Shown: positions 20,410-29,447 of the stretch, in pieces
Position numbering within the stretch: the stretch's first letter is position 1
Layout of the letters: each line of letters begins with the position of its first letter
NCBI GenBank assembly: GCA_016781135.1
Contig: JADDQY010000068.1
Coordinates: forward strand, 1 to 36,332
DNA: 36,332 bases
Direction: 5' to 3'
Origin: Actinomycetota bacterium
GTDB lineage: Bacteria > Actinomycetota > Acidimicrobiia > Acidimicrobiales > CADCSY01
Notes under the pieces: generated by a model
What the model was told of the DNA's origin: nothing
Seen by the model: only the letters and a program-made list of their open reading frames with translations
The model's database searches: none
Program-made: the position numbers and the translations under genes

Positions 20410-21069
20410 GTGCAACGAAGGAAGTCGTTGGTCCGGTTGGCTTTCGTGGGCGCCGCGCTGCTGTCGGCTGCCCCGGCCGCCGCTGTCGAAAGAGGATCCG
20501 CCCGCACGCAGGTGTTCCGAGCAGATCTGCGCCCCGTCCCTCACGCTGCGGCCGCCGACAGCGGCTCGGACGTCACCGGCAGGGCCACGCTCGTGCTCAA
20601 GGGCGATGAGCTCCGCACGGTGCTCACGGCCCGGGGTCTGAGCCCGAAGCTGCCCCACGCCATGCACATCCACGGTACGCCGCAAGCCCTCAACGAATGC
20701 CCGTCGCTTGGTGCTGACGCGAACGGCGACGGCCTCATTGACACGGCCGAAGGCCAGCCCGACTACGGTCCCATCGACGTGTCCCTCACCACCAGCGGCG
20801 GCACCAGCAAGGAGTTCAGCGACGCTCTGGCGCTGGACCGCTTCCCGGTCGCCAAGCGCAGCGGCGTCCTCACCTACAACCGCAGGTTCACGATCCCGAC
20901 GGAGTTCGCCGAGTCCCTCGGCCAGCTTCACATCGTCGTCCACGGAGAGGACCTGAACGACAACGGTGAGTACGACTTGGGCCCGGGGACGTCCTCGCTC
21001 TCCGGAGCCGTCGGCAGCCCCGTCCCGCTCGAGGCCGAGCTGCCCGTCGCCTGCGGCACCATCGAATAG
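20410..21069 (+). CDS. Secreted CHRD/SOD-like domain protein with EF-hand-like loops
   Basis: Signal peptide (LVRLAFVGAALLSAAPAAA), PHAMHIHGTPQALNECP, DANGDGLIDTAEG and DLNDNGEYDLG calcium-loop-like segments, LGQLHIVVHGEDLNDNG; GAGGAG SD upstream of GTG. Confidence 0.7.
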   Translation: MQRRKSLVRLAFVGAALLSAAPAAAVERGSARTQVFRADLRPVPHAAAADSGSDVTGRATLVLKGDELRTVLTARGLSPKLPHAMHIHGTPQALNECPSLGADANGDGLIDTAEGQPDYGPIDVSLTTSGGTSKEFSDALALDRFPVAKRSGVLTYNRRFTIPTEFAESLGQLHIVVHGEDLNDNGEYDLGPGTSSLSGAVGSPVPLEAELPVACGTIE

Positions 21070-21098
21070 GCGACCTTTCCGAGCTGGGTGCCACCGTT

Positions 21099-21129
21099 CC
21101 ACAGGCAGGAGATCCTCTCCTGCCTGTGG
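21099..21129. terminator. Strong hairpin between convergent genes (likely bidirectional terminator)
   Basis: CCACAGGCAGGAG-ATCCT-CTCCTGCCTGTGG: perfect 13-bp stem with 5-nt loop. Confidence 0.8.
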
Positions 21130-21237
21130 CTCGGGGCAGCCCTGCCTGCGGGGGAGGTCAACGCGAGTCGCTGATCCTCGCCGTTCCGCTCCCAGGACGT
21201 GGGATCGCCCACGTCCAGGAGGTGAGGTCGGCGCTCC

Positions 21238-22768
21238 TCAGCTGGTCGCCGGGGTCGGCGGGGCCGTCTTCGAGCCCGAGCCGACACGCCTGAGGACGGC
21301 CAGGGCGACCAGGGCGGCGATGCCCATCCCCATTGCCATCGCGGCCAGCGCTGCCATCCAGGTCGGAACACCGTACGAGCTCTGGCCGGCTTCGGTCCCG
21401 GCCGGGGCGTCCCACTTGAGCGACGCGAAGTAGACGTCCTCGCTGTTGGTCAGGTTCGATCCGTTGCGGGTGTCCTGCCAGGCGAAGTAGACGGACTCGT
21501 TCGACGAGGCCACGCCCACGTTGTAGTGACTGTGGACGTTGTTGGACCACACGCCGAAGCGGCGGTCGCTGATGCGGACGTCCGGGCCGAACGTCTTGCC
21601 CCCGTCTCGTACCAGGCGATGTCGACGCGACCGTCGGGGGCGATGGAGATGCCGGGCTCATACTGGCGGGCGCCCTGGCGCTCCGGCCCACCGGCGTCCA
21701 CCGGGTCGTTGACCGTGACCCGGTTGCTCCAGGTCGTGCCCCCGTCGCTCGACGCCCGCAGGTAGACGTCGGTGTCGTCGAAGAGCTCGGGACGGGTCTT
21801 CGGGCTCCCGTACCAGACGGCGTAGAGGGTGCCGGAGCCGGGGTCGGCGGCGAGCAGGTGCTTGCGACCGTGGCCGAAGCCGGCGTTGCCCGGGTCGATC
21901 TCCGCCACTGGTGACCACGTCCTGCCCTCATCGGTGGAGCGGCGGTAGAAGAGCGGGCGGATGGGGTCCTCGGGCTCGGGCGCGCCAGGGGGGCTCTGAG
22001 CGGTGAAGCCGGCGCCGGGAAAGATCACGTGTACCACGCCGTCCGGCCCGACGGCCGGGCGACCCTGGTACCCCCCGATCTCCACCGGCTCGGCGAGGTC
22101 CACCGGTTCCCCGAAGGTCCTCCCGCCGTCCGCTGAAGCGGCGACCAGCGACTTGGCCTTCTGCGCCGAGGTGGACTGCATCCAGGTGACGTAGACCTTC
22201 GAGGCGTCGTTGGGGTCGATGGCGACCATGGCCCGACGGTTGTTCACGACCTTCGGGTCCCCTTCGGGGACGCGGTAGACGAAGCTGGTGGTGAAGGAGC
22301 GGCCGCCGTCGGTCGAGCGGGCCAGGAACACCGAGCGGGGCCGTTCCGCCCGGTTCAGGTCGGCGAACCTGGGGTCGGTCGCCGTGAAGGCGATGTACAG
22401 CCCGGCCTCGTCATCGACGGCCATGGTGAAGTACGGGCCGTTGATGGCGTAGTCGGACGTCCAGGTGAAGGGCTCCATCATCGGGTCCCCGCCTCGGAAC
22501 CAGCTGCGGCCGTCGTCGGCAGAGATGCGCACGTTGATGCCGAAGTCGTGGTACACCTCGGTCTCGCCGACCACGAGCTCGCCGTTGCCGGGTTGCGGAC
22601 GATCTGGGGCGACGAGTGGGCGCGCACCGGATCAGGGTCGTCGGTGACCTGCACCGCCGCGGTGACGACCGGATTGCGCTCGTCGTTCTGGGTGGAGGCG
22701 GGAACGGCCAGGAGGACACCGGCCAGGGCGCCGCCGAGGACCTGCCTGAAGCGAAGTGTGCCGATCAT
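21238..22768 (-). pseudogene. Secreted Asp-box (BNR) repeat sialidase-like protein with C-terminal TM anchor; two single-base frameshifts
   Basis: SADDGRSWFRGG, STDGGRSFTTSF, SADGGRTFGEPV, STDEGRTWSPVA, SSDGGTTWSNRV (SxDxGxTW type); frames join at about 22588-22592 and about 21599-21603; C-terminal WMAALAAMAMGMGIAALVALAVLRRVG TM. Confidence 0.8.
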
Positions 22769-22866
22769 GAGGCCCCCCGTGAGTTGTCGAACGAGCAACG
22801 ACCTCGGAGCGATTACCAGGCAGAGAGGCAAGAGCCTCTCCCCTCAGGAGCACGAGCTCCTGCACG

Positions 22867-23655
22867 GTGGCCAACGAAAGGAGACAGCAGCGCAAAGGAC
22901 TCGGCGCCGTGGCTATGGCAGCCATGCTGCTGACCGCCACCGGCGGCCCCGCTCTGGCCCACCACCGCTCCGGACACGACGGCGGCCCGCCCGCCGACAA
23001 GGTGACCGCTCGTGCAGAGCGGCAGTGTGAGAAGCAGGACGGAGCCTTCGTCGACCTGGACGGGCTCGCCTACGTGTGCCTCCTTCCCACCGAGGCCAAC
23101 GAGCGCGACATTCGCAAGGCCGAGCGGACCTGCGAACGGGCGGGCGGCGAGCTGTTCGTCGCAGCCGGCAACGTGGCCTACGCCTGCGTACTGCCTGGTG
23201 GCGCCCAGCTGCTGAACGACTTCGTCGACACCGGCGCCCCGGCGGTGGCCCCCTCCTCGGCGAGGACGGGCTCAGGCTCTTCCCCATCGTCGCCTCCTAG
23301 CGCCCCACCCGTCACCCAGGGGTGGACACAGGCGGAGGGTGCTCACGGGCGCCCTCCACCTCGTCCGCTCGCTGCCAGTGCGGTCGCCACGACGGTGATC
23401 GAGAGGCGAGGACCGCTTCCTCCCCCGCCACCCCTTGGAGCCGGAGGTCCTGTTGCACCAACGGACCAGCGAGCTCCGTCCGGAGCGCGTCACGTCGCCA
23501 GGCTCCACGCGGCTACCGGCCGAACCTGCCTCCGTGCACACCCCGGGCTTCCGAGAGGTGCCGGTGAGCGCCTCGTGCCCCGCAGCACACCGGCGAACCT
23601 CCCGCCCACGGCGGGGACCGGCGACGGGATGGCGACGCGAGGTTCGCCGACGTGA
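22867..23655 (+). CDS. Secreted protein with two tandem two-Cys repeats and Pro/Ser-rich tail, unknown function
   Basis: Signal peptide (GAVAMAAMLLTATGGPALA), ERQCEKQDGAFVDLDGLAYVCLLP and ERTCERAGGELFVAAGNVAYACVLP repeats; C-terminal half may not be genuine coding sequence. Confidence 0.5.
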   Translation: MANERRQQRKGLGAVAMAAMLLTATGGPALAHHRSGHDGGPPADKVTARAERQCEKQDGAFVDLDGLAYVCLLPTEANERDIRKAERTCERAGGELFVAAGNVAYACVLPGGAQLLNDFVDTGAPAVAPSSARTGSGSSPSSPPSAPPVTQGWTQAEGAHGRPPPRPLAASAVATTVIERRGPLPPPPPLGAGGPVAPTDQRAPSGARHVARLHAATGRTCLRAHPGLPRGAGERLVPRSTPANLPPTAGTGDGMATRGSPT

Positions 23656-24200
23656 TCGAAGCTGCCCGGCGACACGACCCGTGGGCTTTCACCCGCCTCT
23701 ACCAGTCGCTGGCCCCGGCAGTCGACGCACACCTGCGGGCCCAGGGGGTGCGAGAAGCCGAAGACGTGACCAGCCACGTCTTCCTCGCCGTCCTGTCCGG
23801 CTGCTCGTCGTTGCACGGCGACGAGACGCAGTTCCGGCGGTGGGTCTTCACCATCGCCCATCGGCGGATCGTCGACAGCAGGCGCTCCGACGGGAGAAGA
23901 CCGAACGTGGGGTCCCTGGCCGCGAGCGGCCCGGCGGTGCCACCGGGCCGCAGCCCGGCCGCCGAGGACGACGCCCTGCGGGACCTGGGCACGGAACGGG
24001 TTTGCCGCCTCCTGTCCGCCCTGTCCACCGACCAACGCTGCGTCCTCGCCCTGCGGGTCGTCGCCGACCTGAGCGTGGAGGACGTCGCCATCGCCCTCGA
24101 CAAGCCGCCGGGAGCGGTCAAGGCGCTGCAGCGCCGGGCGCTGGCGGCGCTGCGACGGAGGTTGTCCCAGGAGGGAGACGACGGTGAAGCTCAGGGGTGA
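23652..24200 (+). CDS. ECF (sigma-70 family) RNA polymerase sigma factor
   Basis: IEAARRHDPWAFTRLYQSLAPAVDAHLRAQGVREAEDVTSHVFLAV...FRRWVFTIAHRRIVDSRR; sigma4 LSTDQRCVLALRVVADLSVEDVAIALDKPPGAVKALQRRALAALRR. True start may lie upstream. Confidence 0.88.
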   Translation: MIEAARRHDPWAFTRLYQSLAPAVDAHLRAQGVREAEDVTSHVFLAVLSGCSSLHGDETQFRRWVFTIAHRRIVDSRRSDGRRPNVGSLAASGPAVPPGRSPAAEDDALRDLGTERVCRLLSALSTDQRCVLALRVVADLSVEDVAIALDKPPGAVKALQRRALAALRRRLSQEGDDGEAQG

Positions 24201-24414
24201 CGACGGCCGCGGGTGGCGCGTTCGCCAGCAGCTCGACGATGCGGTCGTGGAGGAGCTGCTCGCCGCACGAACCCCGGCGGGTGCCGACGAGGTGGCCCGG
24301 ACGTCGGCCTTCCTCGAGGAGCTCCGGGGCTTGGCCCAAGGCCCTCCGCCACCACCCTCCGCCGCCCTGTCGAAGATGCTCGGCGCTGCTCCCGCCCCCT
24401 CCGCCGGCCGGTGA
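24184..24414 (+). CDS. Putative anti-sigma N-terminal segment coupled to the ECF sigma gene
   Basis: 76-aa ORF overlapping the sigma 3' end; LDDAVVEELLAARTPAGADEVARTSAFLEELRGLAQGPPPPPSAALSKML; a TM-like segment (ALILVLTVTAAAAQLLPG) occurs downstream in another frame. Confidence 0.45.
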   Translation: MKLRGDDGRGWRVRQQLDDAVVEELLAARTPAGADEVARTSAFLEELRGLAQGPPPPPSAALSKMLGAAPAPSAGR

Positions 24415-24539
24415 TAGCGCCTGGTGGACGACCACGAGATCCCTGCTTGCCCGATGGCTCGGACGCGACCCGGGAAATCAGCGCCGACGGCCCTTCCAGG
24501 GGAGGGCATGGGCGGCGAGCGGTGCGCTGGCCAAGCGAT

Positions 24540-25470
24540 GCGGCCCTGATCTTGGTGCTCACGGTGACCGCCGCCGCCGCCCAGCTGCTCCCCGGGCGCG
24601 CCCAGCATGTGGTGACCAGAGCCATCGAGAGCGTGGCCCCCTTCGGGCTGCCGGGGACCGACGACCGGATGTCGCGCCAGGGCGCCGCCGTCGAGGGTGC
24701 GAACGGCGACGAGGCCTCAGATCCACATGAGGGCGGAGGTGGCGGCTTCGTCGACCCGCCTGCTGCCACTCCCGGCTCCCCGGGCTCGCCGAGGTTCCAC
24801 CGGCCGCGGGATCGACGCAGGAGTCGGGCCCACGGACGGTCCCGCCCGTGGCCCTCGGAGCGACGACGACGGTCCCGACTGCACCACCCCCGTCCGTGAC
24901 GGGCGCCGGCGCGCGTCCGAACCCCGGGTGGGCGGTGCAGCGAGCACCGTCCCCGCTGCACCACCACCGCCGTCGTCGTCGACCCTGCCCTCCGACGCCG
25001 TTCCCCCTCCGGTTGCCGGTGGTCGCGTCTACACCGCCACCCTGACCGGGGACCCTCACCGCGGCGGGAGGCGACCCCGACGGGTCGGGTCGGGCTCGGG
25101 TCAGCCTGCACTCGGGAAAGAACCTGCTGTGCTTGGCCCTCACCACTTCCGGGGTCGCTCCGGTGAGGAGCGTGCACCTCCACGAGGTATCGCCGACCTC
25201 CCCGGACCCGGTCGTCGCCACCCCCGCCCCGGACAGCACCGGATCCCCAAGCTGCGTCCCCGTCGGCGCCGAGGTCCTGCGGGCGGTCCGCAAGAACCCG
25301 ACCGGGTACTACCTCGAAGTGCACAACGCCGAGTTCCCCGATGGCGCCCTGAGGGGGTTCCCCGATAGGGCGTGCCAGTACGACGTCGGCGCCGGACGCA
25401 ACCGACGTCGTCTGTGCACCGCTGGGCGTGGCCGCCGCCGTGGCTCGAGCGAGGAGCGGGCGGCGGTCAG
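24540..25470 (+). pseudogene. Frameshifted membrane/secreted protein with CHRD-like C-terminal domain, downstream of sigma/anti-sigma
   Basis: Frames: ALILVLTVTAAAAQLLPGRAQHVVTRAIESVAPFGLPGTD; GGRVYTATLTG|TLTAAGGDPDGSGRARVSLHSGKNLLCLALTTSGVAPVRSVHLHEV...NPTGYYLEVHNAEFPDGALRGF (CHRD-like end). Extra G in the G4 run at 25048-25051. Confidence 0.5.
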
Positions 25471-26918
25471 ACGAAACCGGGTGGCACGGCGTAGCCACCG
25501 ACCAGGGCGCCGACCAGGCCCGCGACCGCGATGGTGAGCCCGTCGGCGTGCGGGCGCCCGACCACCTGGGCACCCACGGGCAAGCCGCCCGCTGTCCGGC
25601 CGACCGGCACCACCGTCGAGGGCAGCCCGGCCATGCCGACCACGACGTTCCACATGATCTGGTCGAGGTAGGGCCGTGCCTGCCCGTCGACGTCGATGGT
25701 GCGGGCCAACCGTCGGTCCACGCTGTCGACCTCCCCCGGCTCCGGATCATGGCGGACGGCCGGTACCGGCGAGACCGGGCACACGACGACGTCGACCTCG
25801 CCCAAGAGCGCAGCCCACGCCCGGGTCATCGACCGCCGGCGGGCGTCGAGCCCCTGCCAGTCTCGGTGCGACATGGCCTGGGCCCGGTCCCGCAGGGCCG
25901 GCAGGCTTCGGTCGCCGGCAGACGTGCGCGCCGCCCTCTCGACCACCTGAGCGTGCTGGTCGTCGTCGGCTGACGACGCGCTCGCTGCCACCCACAGCTG
26001 GAAGGCCACGTCGCGCGCCTCGGCGGTGTCGAAGGCGGGCGCCGCCTCCCGTACCGACGCGCCAGCCGACGCCAGCGCGTCCGCTGCGGCCCCGACGAGC
26101 GAAGCGACCTCCCGGGACGGCGCCATCTCGGGAGCGTCCAGCCACACGCCGACCCGCAGCCGTTCCGGCGCGGGGGGCTCGGCGAGGGGTGCCAGCCCAG
26201 CGAGCACCTGCATGGCCAGGGCGAGGTCATCGGCGCTGCGAGCCAGCGGCCCAGCGGCCATGAGGTCCACGTCGGCGCCGATGTCGTCGACCGGCACCGA
26301 CGGGAGGTGCCCGGCCAGGGGCACCAGCCCCGAGGTCGAGAAGTGCCCGTAGACGCCACAGCAGTGGGCGGGCTCGCGGATCGACCCGCCGCTGTCACTC
26401 CCGACCTCCAGAGGCGACAGCCCGACCGCCACCGCGGCCGCCGCCCCACCCGACGACCCGCCCGGTGTCCGATTGGGGTCCCAGGGGTTGCAGGTACGAC
26501 CGAACACCACGTTGGCCGTCTCCTGACCGGTCACCTCCTCCGGGAGGTTCGTCTTGCCCACGATGACCGCGCCCGCCGCTCGCAGGCGAACGACGACCTC
26601 GGCGTCGGCGTGCGGAACCAGCTCGGCCATCCCCGGGCTGCCCGCCGTCGTCCGCATGCCGGCCGTGGCCCAGCAGTCCTTCAGCGTCAGGGGCAATCCG
26701 TGGAGCGGGCCGATGGGCCCAGCGTGAGCCAGTGTGCGGTCCAGATCATCCGCCCGCCGCCGGGCGCCCGCTGCGTCCACCGTCACCACCGCGTTGAGCC
26801 GACCGTCGAGCCGCTCGATCCGCTCCAGGTGCAAGTCGACGAGCTCACGGCTCGACACCTCGCCCGCTCCCAGGAGCCCGACCATCTCCGTGGCGGTGCT
26901 GAAGGGGTCGACGGGCAC
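25467..26918 (-). CDS. Amidase (amidase-signature family)
   Basis: GPLHGLPLTLKDCWATAGMRTTAGSP..., AGAVIVGKTNLPE, NPWDPNRTPGGSSGGAAAAVAVGLSPLEVGSDSGGSIREPAHCCGVYGHFST; GTG start at 26918 preferred over 27023. Confidence 0.92.
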   Translation of the reverse strand: MPVDPFSTATEMVGLLGAGEVSSRELVDLHLERIERLDGRLNAVVTVDAAGARRRADDLDRTLAHAGPIGPLHGLPLTLKDCWATAGMRTTAGSPGMAELVPHADAEVVVRLRAAGAVIVGKTNLPEEVTGQETANVVFGRTCNPWDPNRTPGGSSGGAAAAVAVGLSPLEVGSDSGGSIREPAHCCGVYGHFSTSGLVPLAGHLPSVPVDDIGADVDLMAAGPLARSADDLALAMQVLAGLAPLAEPPAPERLRVGVWLDAPEMAPSREVASLVGAAADALASAGASVREAAPAFDTAEARDVAFQLWVAASASSADDDQHAQVVERAARTSAGDRSLPALRDRAQAMSHRDWQGLDARRRSMTRAWAALLGEVDVVVCPVSPVPAVRHDPEPGEVDSVDRRLARTIDVDGQARPYLDQIMWNVVVGMAGLPSTVVPVGRTAGGLPVGAQVVGRPHADGLTIAVAGLVGALVGGYAVPPGFV

Positions 26919-27042
26919 GAGGCCTACCTGCCCGCTGCCGCGAACGCCGGAACCAGGTGCCCCCGTCGCAGCCGAACCTGACCCGGGGGCGGGGCCGTCC
27001 CGGATGCCGACTCGTAGACTCACGGGAGACCGGTGTGTGCCC

Positions 27043-28875
27043 TCAGGATGCAGCCGGCCCGTTCCCTGCCATCCAGCTGACGATGTCCAGGAACTCCTCG
27101 GCGTCGAGGCTGCCTCGAGTCGCCCCTACTCCGTCGAGCACCTCGAGGGCGGCGAAGCGCTCGACGTTGTCGCGCCTCACACTGCCTCCGTAGAGCACCT
27201 CGGGACGAGCGGCCCCCAGCCGGCGCAGGGATTCCTTCAGGTGCTCCACCGCCTCTCGAACATGCTCGGGCTCGGCGGGGTGGGCGGCGCCGATCGCCCA
27301 GGCCGGCTCGTAGACGACCAGCACGGTGTGGTCAGCGAGTTCCACTTGTGAGAGCCGCTGCCGGAGGCGCTCCTCACTCTGGCGGATGCCCTCGCCGGTG
27401 GGGGCGTCCTCCCCCACGAAGACGATGGGTACGAGGCCCGCTTCGACGACTGCGGAGACCTTCCTGGCCACGTGCTCGTCGGTCTCTCCCACCAAACGGC
27501 GCTCGCTGTGGCCCACCAGGACGTAGTCGACCATGCCTTTCAGCATCACCGCTGAGATCTCACCCGTGTAGGGCCCCTTGTGCTCCCAGTGGCAGTTCTG
27601 GGCGCCGAGCCGTACCAGCCGCTCGTCCACGACGCCCCGTATCGGTACGAGCGCCACGAACGGGGGGCAGATGATCGGCATGGGCAAGGCGTGGCCTGCA
27701 CGGGCCTGAGCGCTGAGCCCGTCCTGGATGGCCTCAAACAAACCCAACGCCTCCCCGACCGTGGGGTACATCTTCCAGTTCGCGACCACGTACTTCACGC
27801 TCGAGGGCGAGGTCGAACGAGCTCGGCGGTCAGGCGAAGAACGAGACGGCTCGGGGCGGACCCAGCGCCGCTCGACATCCGCCACCCGTGCCGCGTCGAA
27901 GACCGCCTGCACGCGCAGTCCCTCCTCCAGCGACGGCTCGGGCGACGCACCGGTGCGGACCGCAGCCCAGAAGTTGCGGGCCACCCGCTTGAAGGCCTCG
28001 TCGAACCCGTCGTCGAACGGCCCCTCGCACCGAAGCTCTTCGCCGCGACGGCCCCACCACACCCGCCGGTCGGCGTCGAGCTTCGCCGTTCCCTCGTCGC
28101 CGTAGAGCTCGATCACGTCACCTCGGTCATGGCGCGCCGTGGCTACCAGGGTGACAACTCCGAGGCCGCCGCCCGAGAATCGCAGCACCAGCGCGTAGGC
28201 GTCATCGGCGGTCACCGGGTGCAGATCGCCCTCGGCCGAGGTCCGAACGGGCACGCCCACGTCGGTGGCGGCAACCACGGCTTCGACGGTGGGGAACACC
28301 TCGAGCAGCAGGTCGAGGTCGTGCACGCCGTAGCCCTGCAGCCGGCCCCCGCCCATCCTTGCGTCGTGCACCCAGGTGTAGGGGCGTGAGTCGGGATCGG
28401 CATGGTCGGACTGCACGAGCGAGACCGACGCCATCCGCGGCGTTCCCACAACCTCGCGAGCGTGCTCGATCAGGCGCCGGCGCGTCTCTTTCATCCGCAC
28501 CTCGTAGTCCACCATCCCGACCACGCCGGCGGCCTGCACGGCGGCGGCAATGCGCCGCGCCTCGTGCAGGTTGCCGGCCAGAGGCTTCTCGCAGAGGACG
28601 TGGAGGCCCCGCTCGGCGGCGGCGAGGGCGAACTGGACGTGGGTGACCACGGGGGTGGCGACGTGCACTGCTTCGAGCCCGGGGAAGGCCAGCACCTCCT
28701 CGAGGTCCGAGCTCCCGAGGGCCACACCGGCCTCGTCCGCCAAGGCCTGAGCCCGCTCCGGCCGTCGCGACCACAGCGCCACCGGCTCGAACTCGTCCAG
28801 CTCGGTGTAAGCCGGAAGGGCAACCTTGCGCCCGAAGCCAGCGCCGGCGACGGCGATCTTGATCGGGCTCTCCAC
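27043..28875 (-). CDS. Single ORF: Gfo/Idh/MocA oxidoreductase (N-terminal) fused in frame to triosephosphate isomerase family protein (C-terminal)
   Basis: N-term IKIAVAGAGFGRKVALPAY...HVATPVVTHVQFALAAAERGLHVLCEKPLAGN; C-term VVANWKMYPTVGEALGLFEAI...AQNCHWEHKGPYTGEISAVMLKGMVDYVLVGHSERR...YEPAWAIGAAHP...LYGGSVRRDN. TIM part may start independently at GTG 27798. Confidence 0.88.
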   Translation of the reverse strand: MESPIKIAVAGAGFGRKVALPAYTELDEFEPVALWSRRPERAQALADEAGVALGSSDLEEVLAFPGLEAVHVATPVVTHVQFALAAAERGLHVLCEKPLAGNLHEARRIAAAVQAAGVVGMVDYEVRMKETRRRLIEHAREVVGTPRMASVSLVQSDHADPDSRPYTWVHDARMGGGRLQGYGVHDLDLLLEVFPTVEAVVAATDVGVPVRTSAEGDLHPVTADDAYALVLRFSGGGLGVVTLVATARHDRGDVIELYGDEGTAKLDADRRVWWGRRGEELRCEGPFDDGFDEAFKRVARNFWAAVRTGASPEPSLEEGLRVQAVFDAARVADVERRWVRPEPSRSSPDRRARSTSPSSVKYVVANWKMYPTVGEALGLFEAIQDGLSAQARAGHALPMPIICPPFVALVPIRGVVDERLVRLGAQNCHWEHKGPYTGEISAVMLKGMVDYVLVGHSERRLVGETDEHVARKVSAVVEAGLVPIVFVGEDAPTGEGIRQSEERLRQRLSQVELADHTVLVVYEPAWAIGAAHPAEPEHVREAVEHLKESLRRLGAARPEVLYGGSVRRDNVERFAALEVLDGVGATRGSLDAEEFLDIVSWMAGNGPAAS

Positions 28876-29430
28876 GAGGCATCCTTCTCCGACGACGAAG
28901 CAGCACGCAGGAAGCTACTTGCACCGCCGTCGGCCACGAGCCAGGTCCTCGTCCGCCCGACGAGAGGTCGGGCTCCGCTCCGTTCCAGCCGACGTCGTCG
29001 CGGTGGCGAGGCCGGGATCCCAGCGGGCGCGTTCCCTTCGGTTGACCCGCCCGTCCTTGCGATGTCACCCCTTCTTGATCACCCGCGCAGCTCAGGCACG
29101 CGCCAATGCGAAGGGGACACGAGCCCCTTCCCGTGCGGCGGGTCGGACATGAGCCTGTACTGGTCGTGGAGCACCGCTCGGACGAGCAGGTTGAGCAGCG
29201 GAGTCTGGAGATGGGGTTGGGCACCACCGGCCGGGACGGTCGGACAAGACACTCAAGGTGGTCTGGCCAAGGCTCCTTATCAGGTCACATCCGACCCGAC
29301 CGGCTGGTGCGCGTCCCCGGCCAGACCCGCGGCGACAGATCAGCGGTAAGGCACCGAAGGCCAGTCACAGATGGAGAGTCAGACCCGGGGCCGATCGAGG
29401 ACCCGTCCATCCTGAGTGTCACACCCCGTC

Positions 29431-29447
29431 TATACCCTCGGGTGATG
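29431..29447 (+). promoter_or_regulatory. Possible extended -10 / leaderless start for the AddB-like gene
   Basis: TATACC at 29431-29436, 8 nt before the ATG at 29445; no convincing -35 or SD. Confidence 0.35.
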
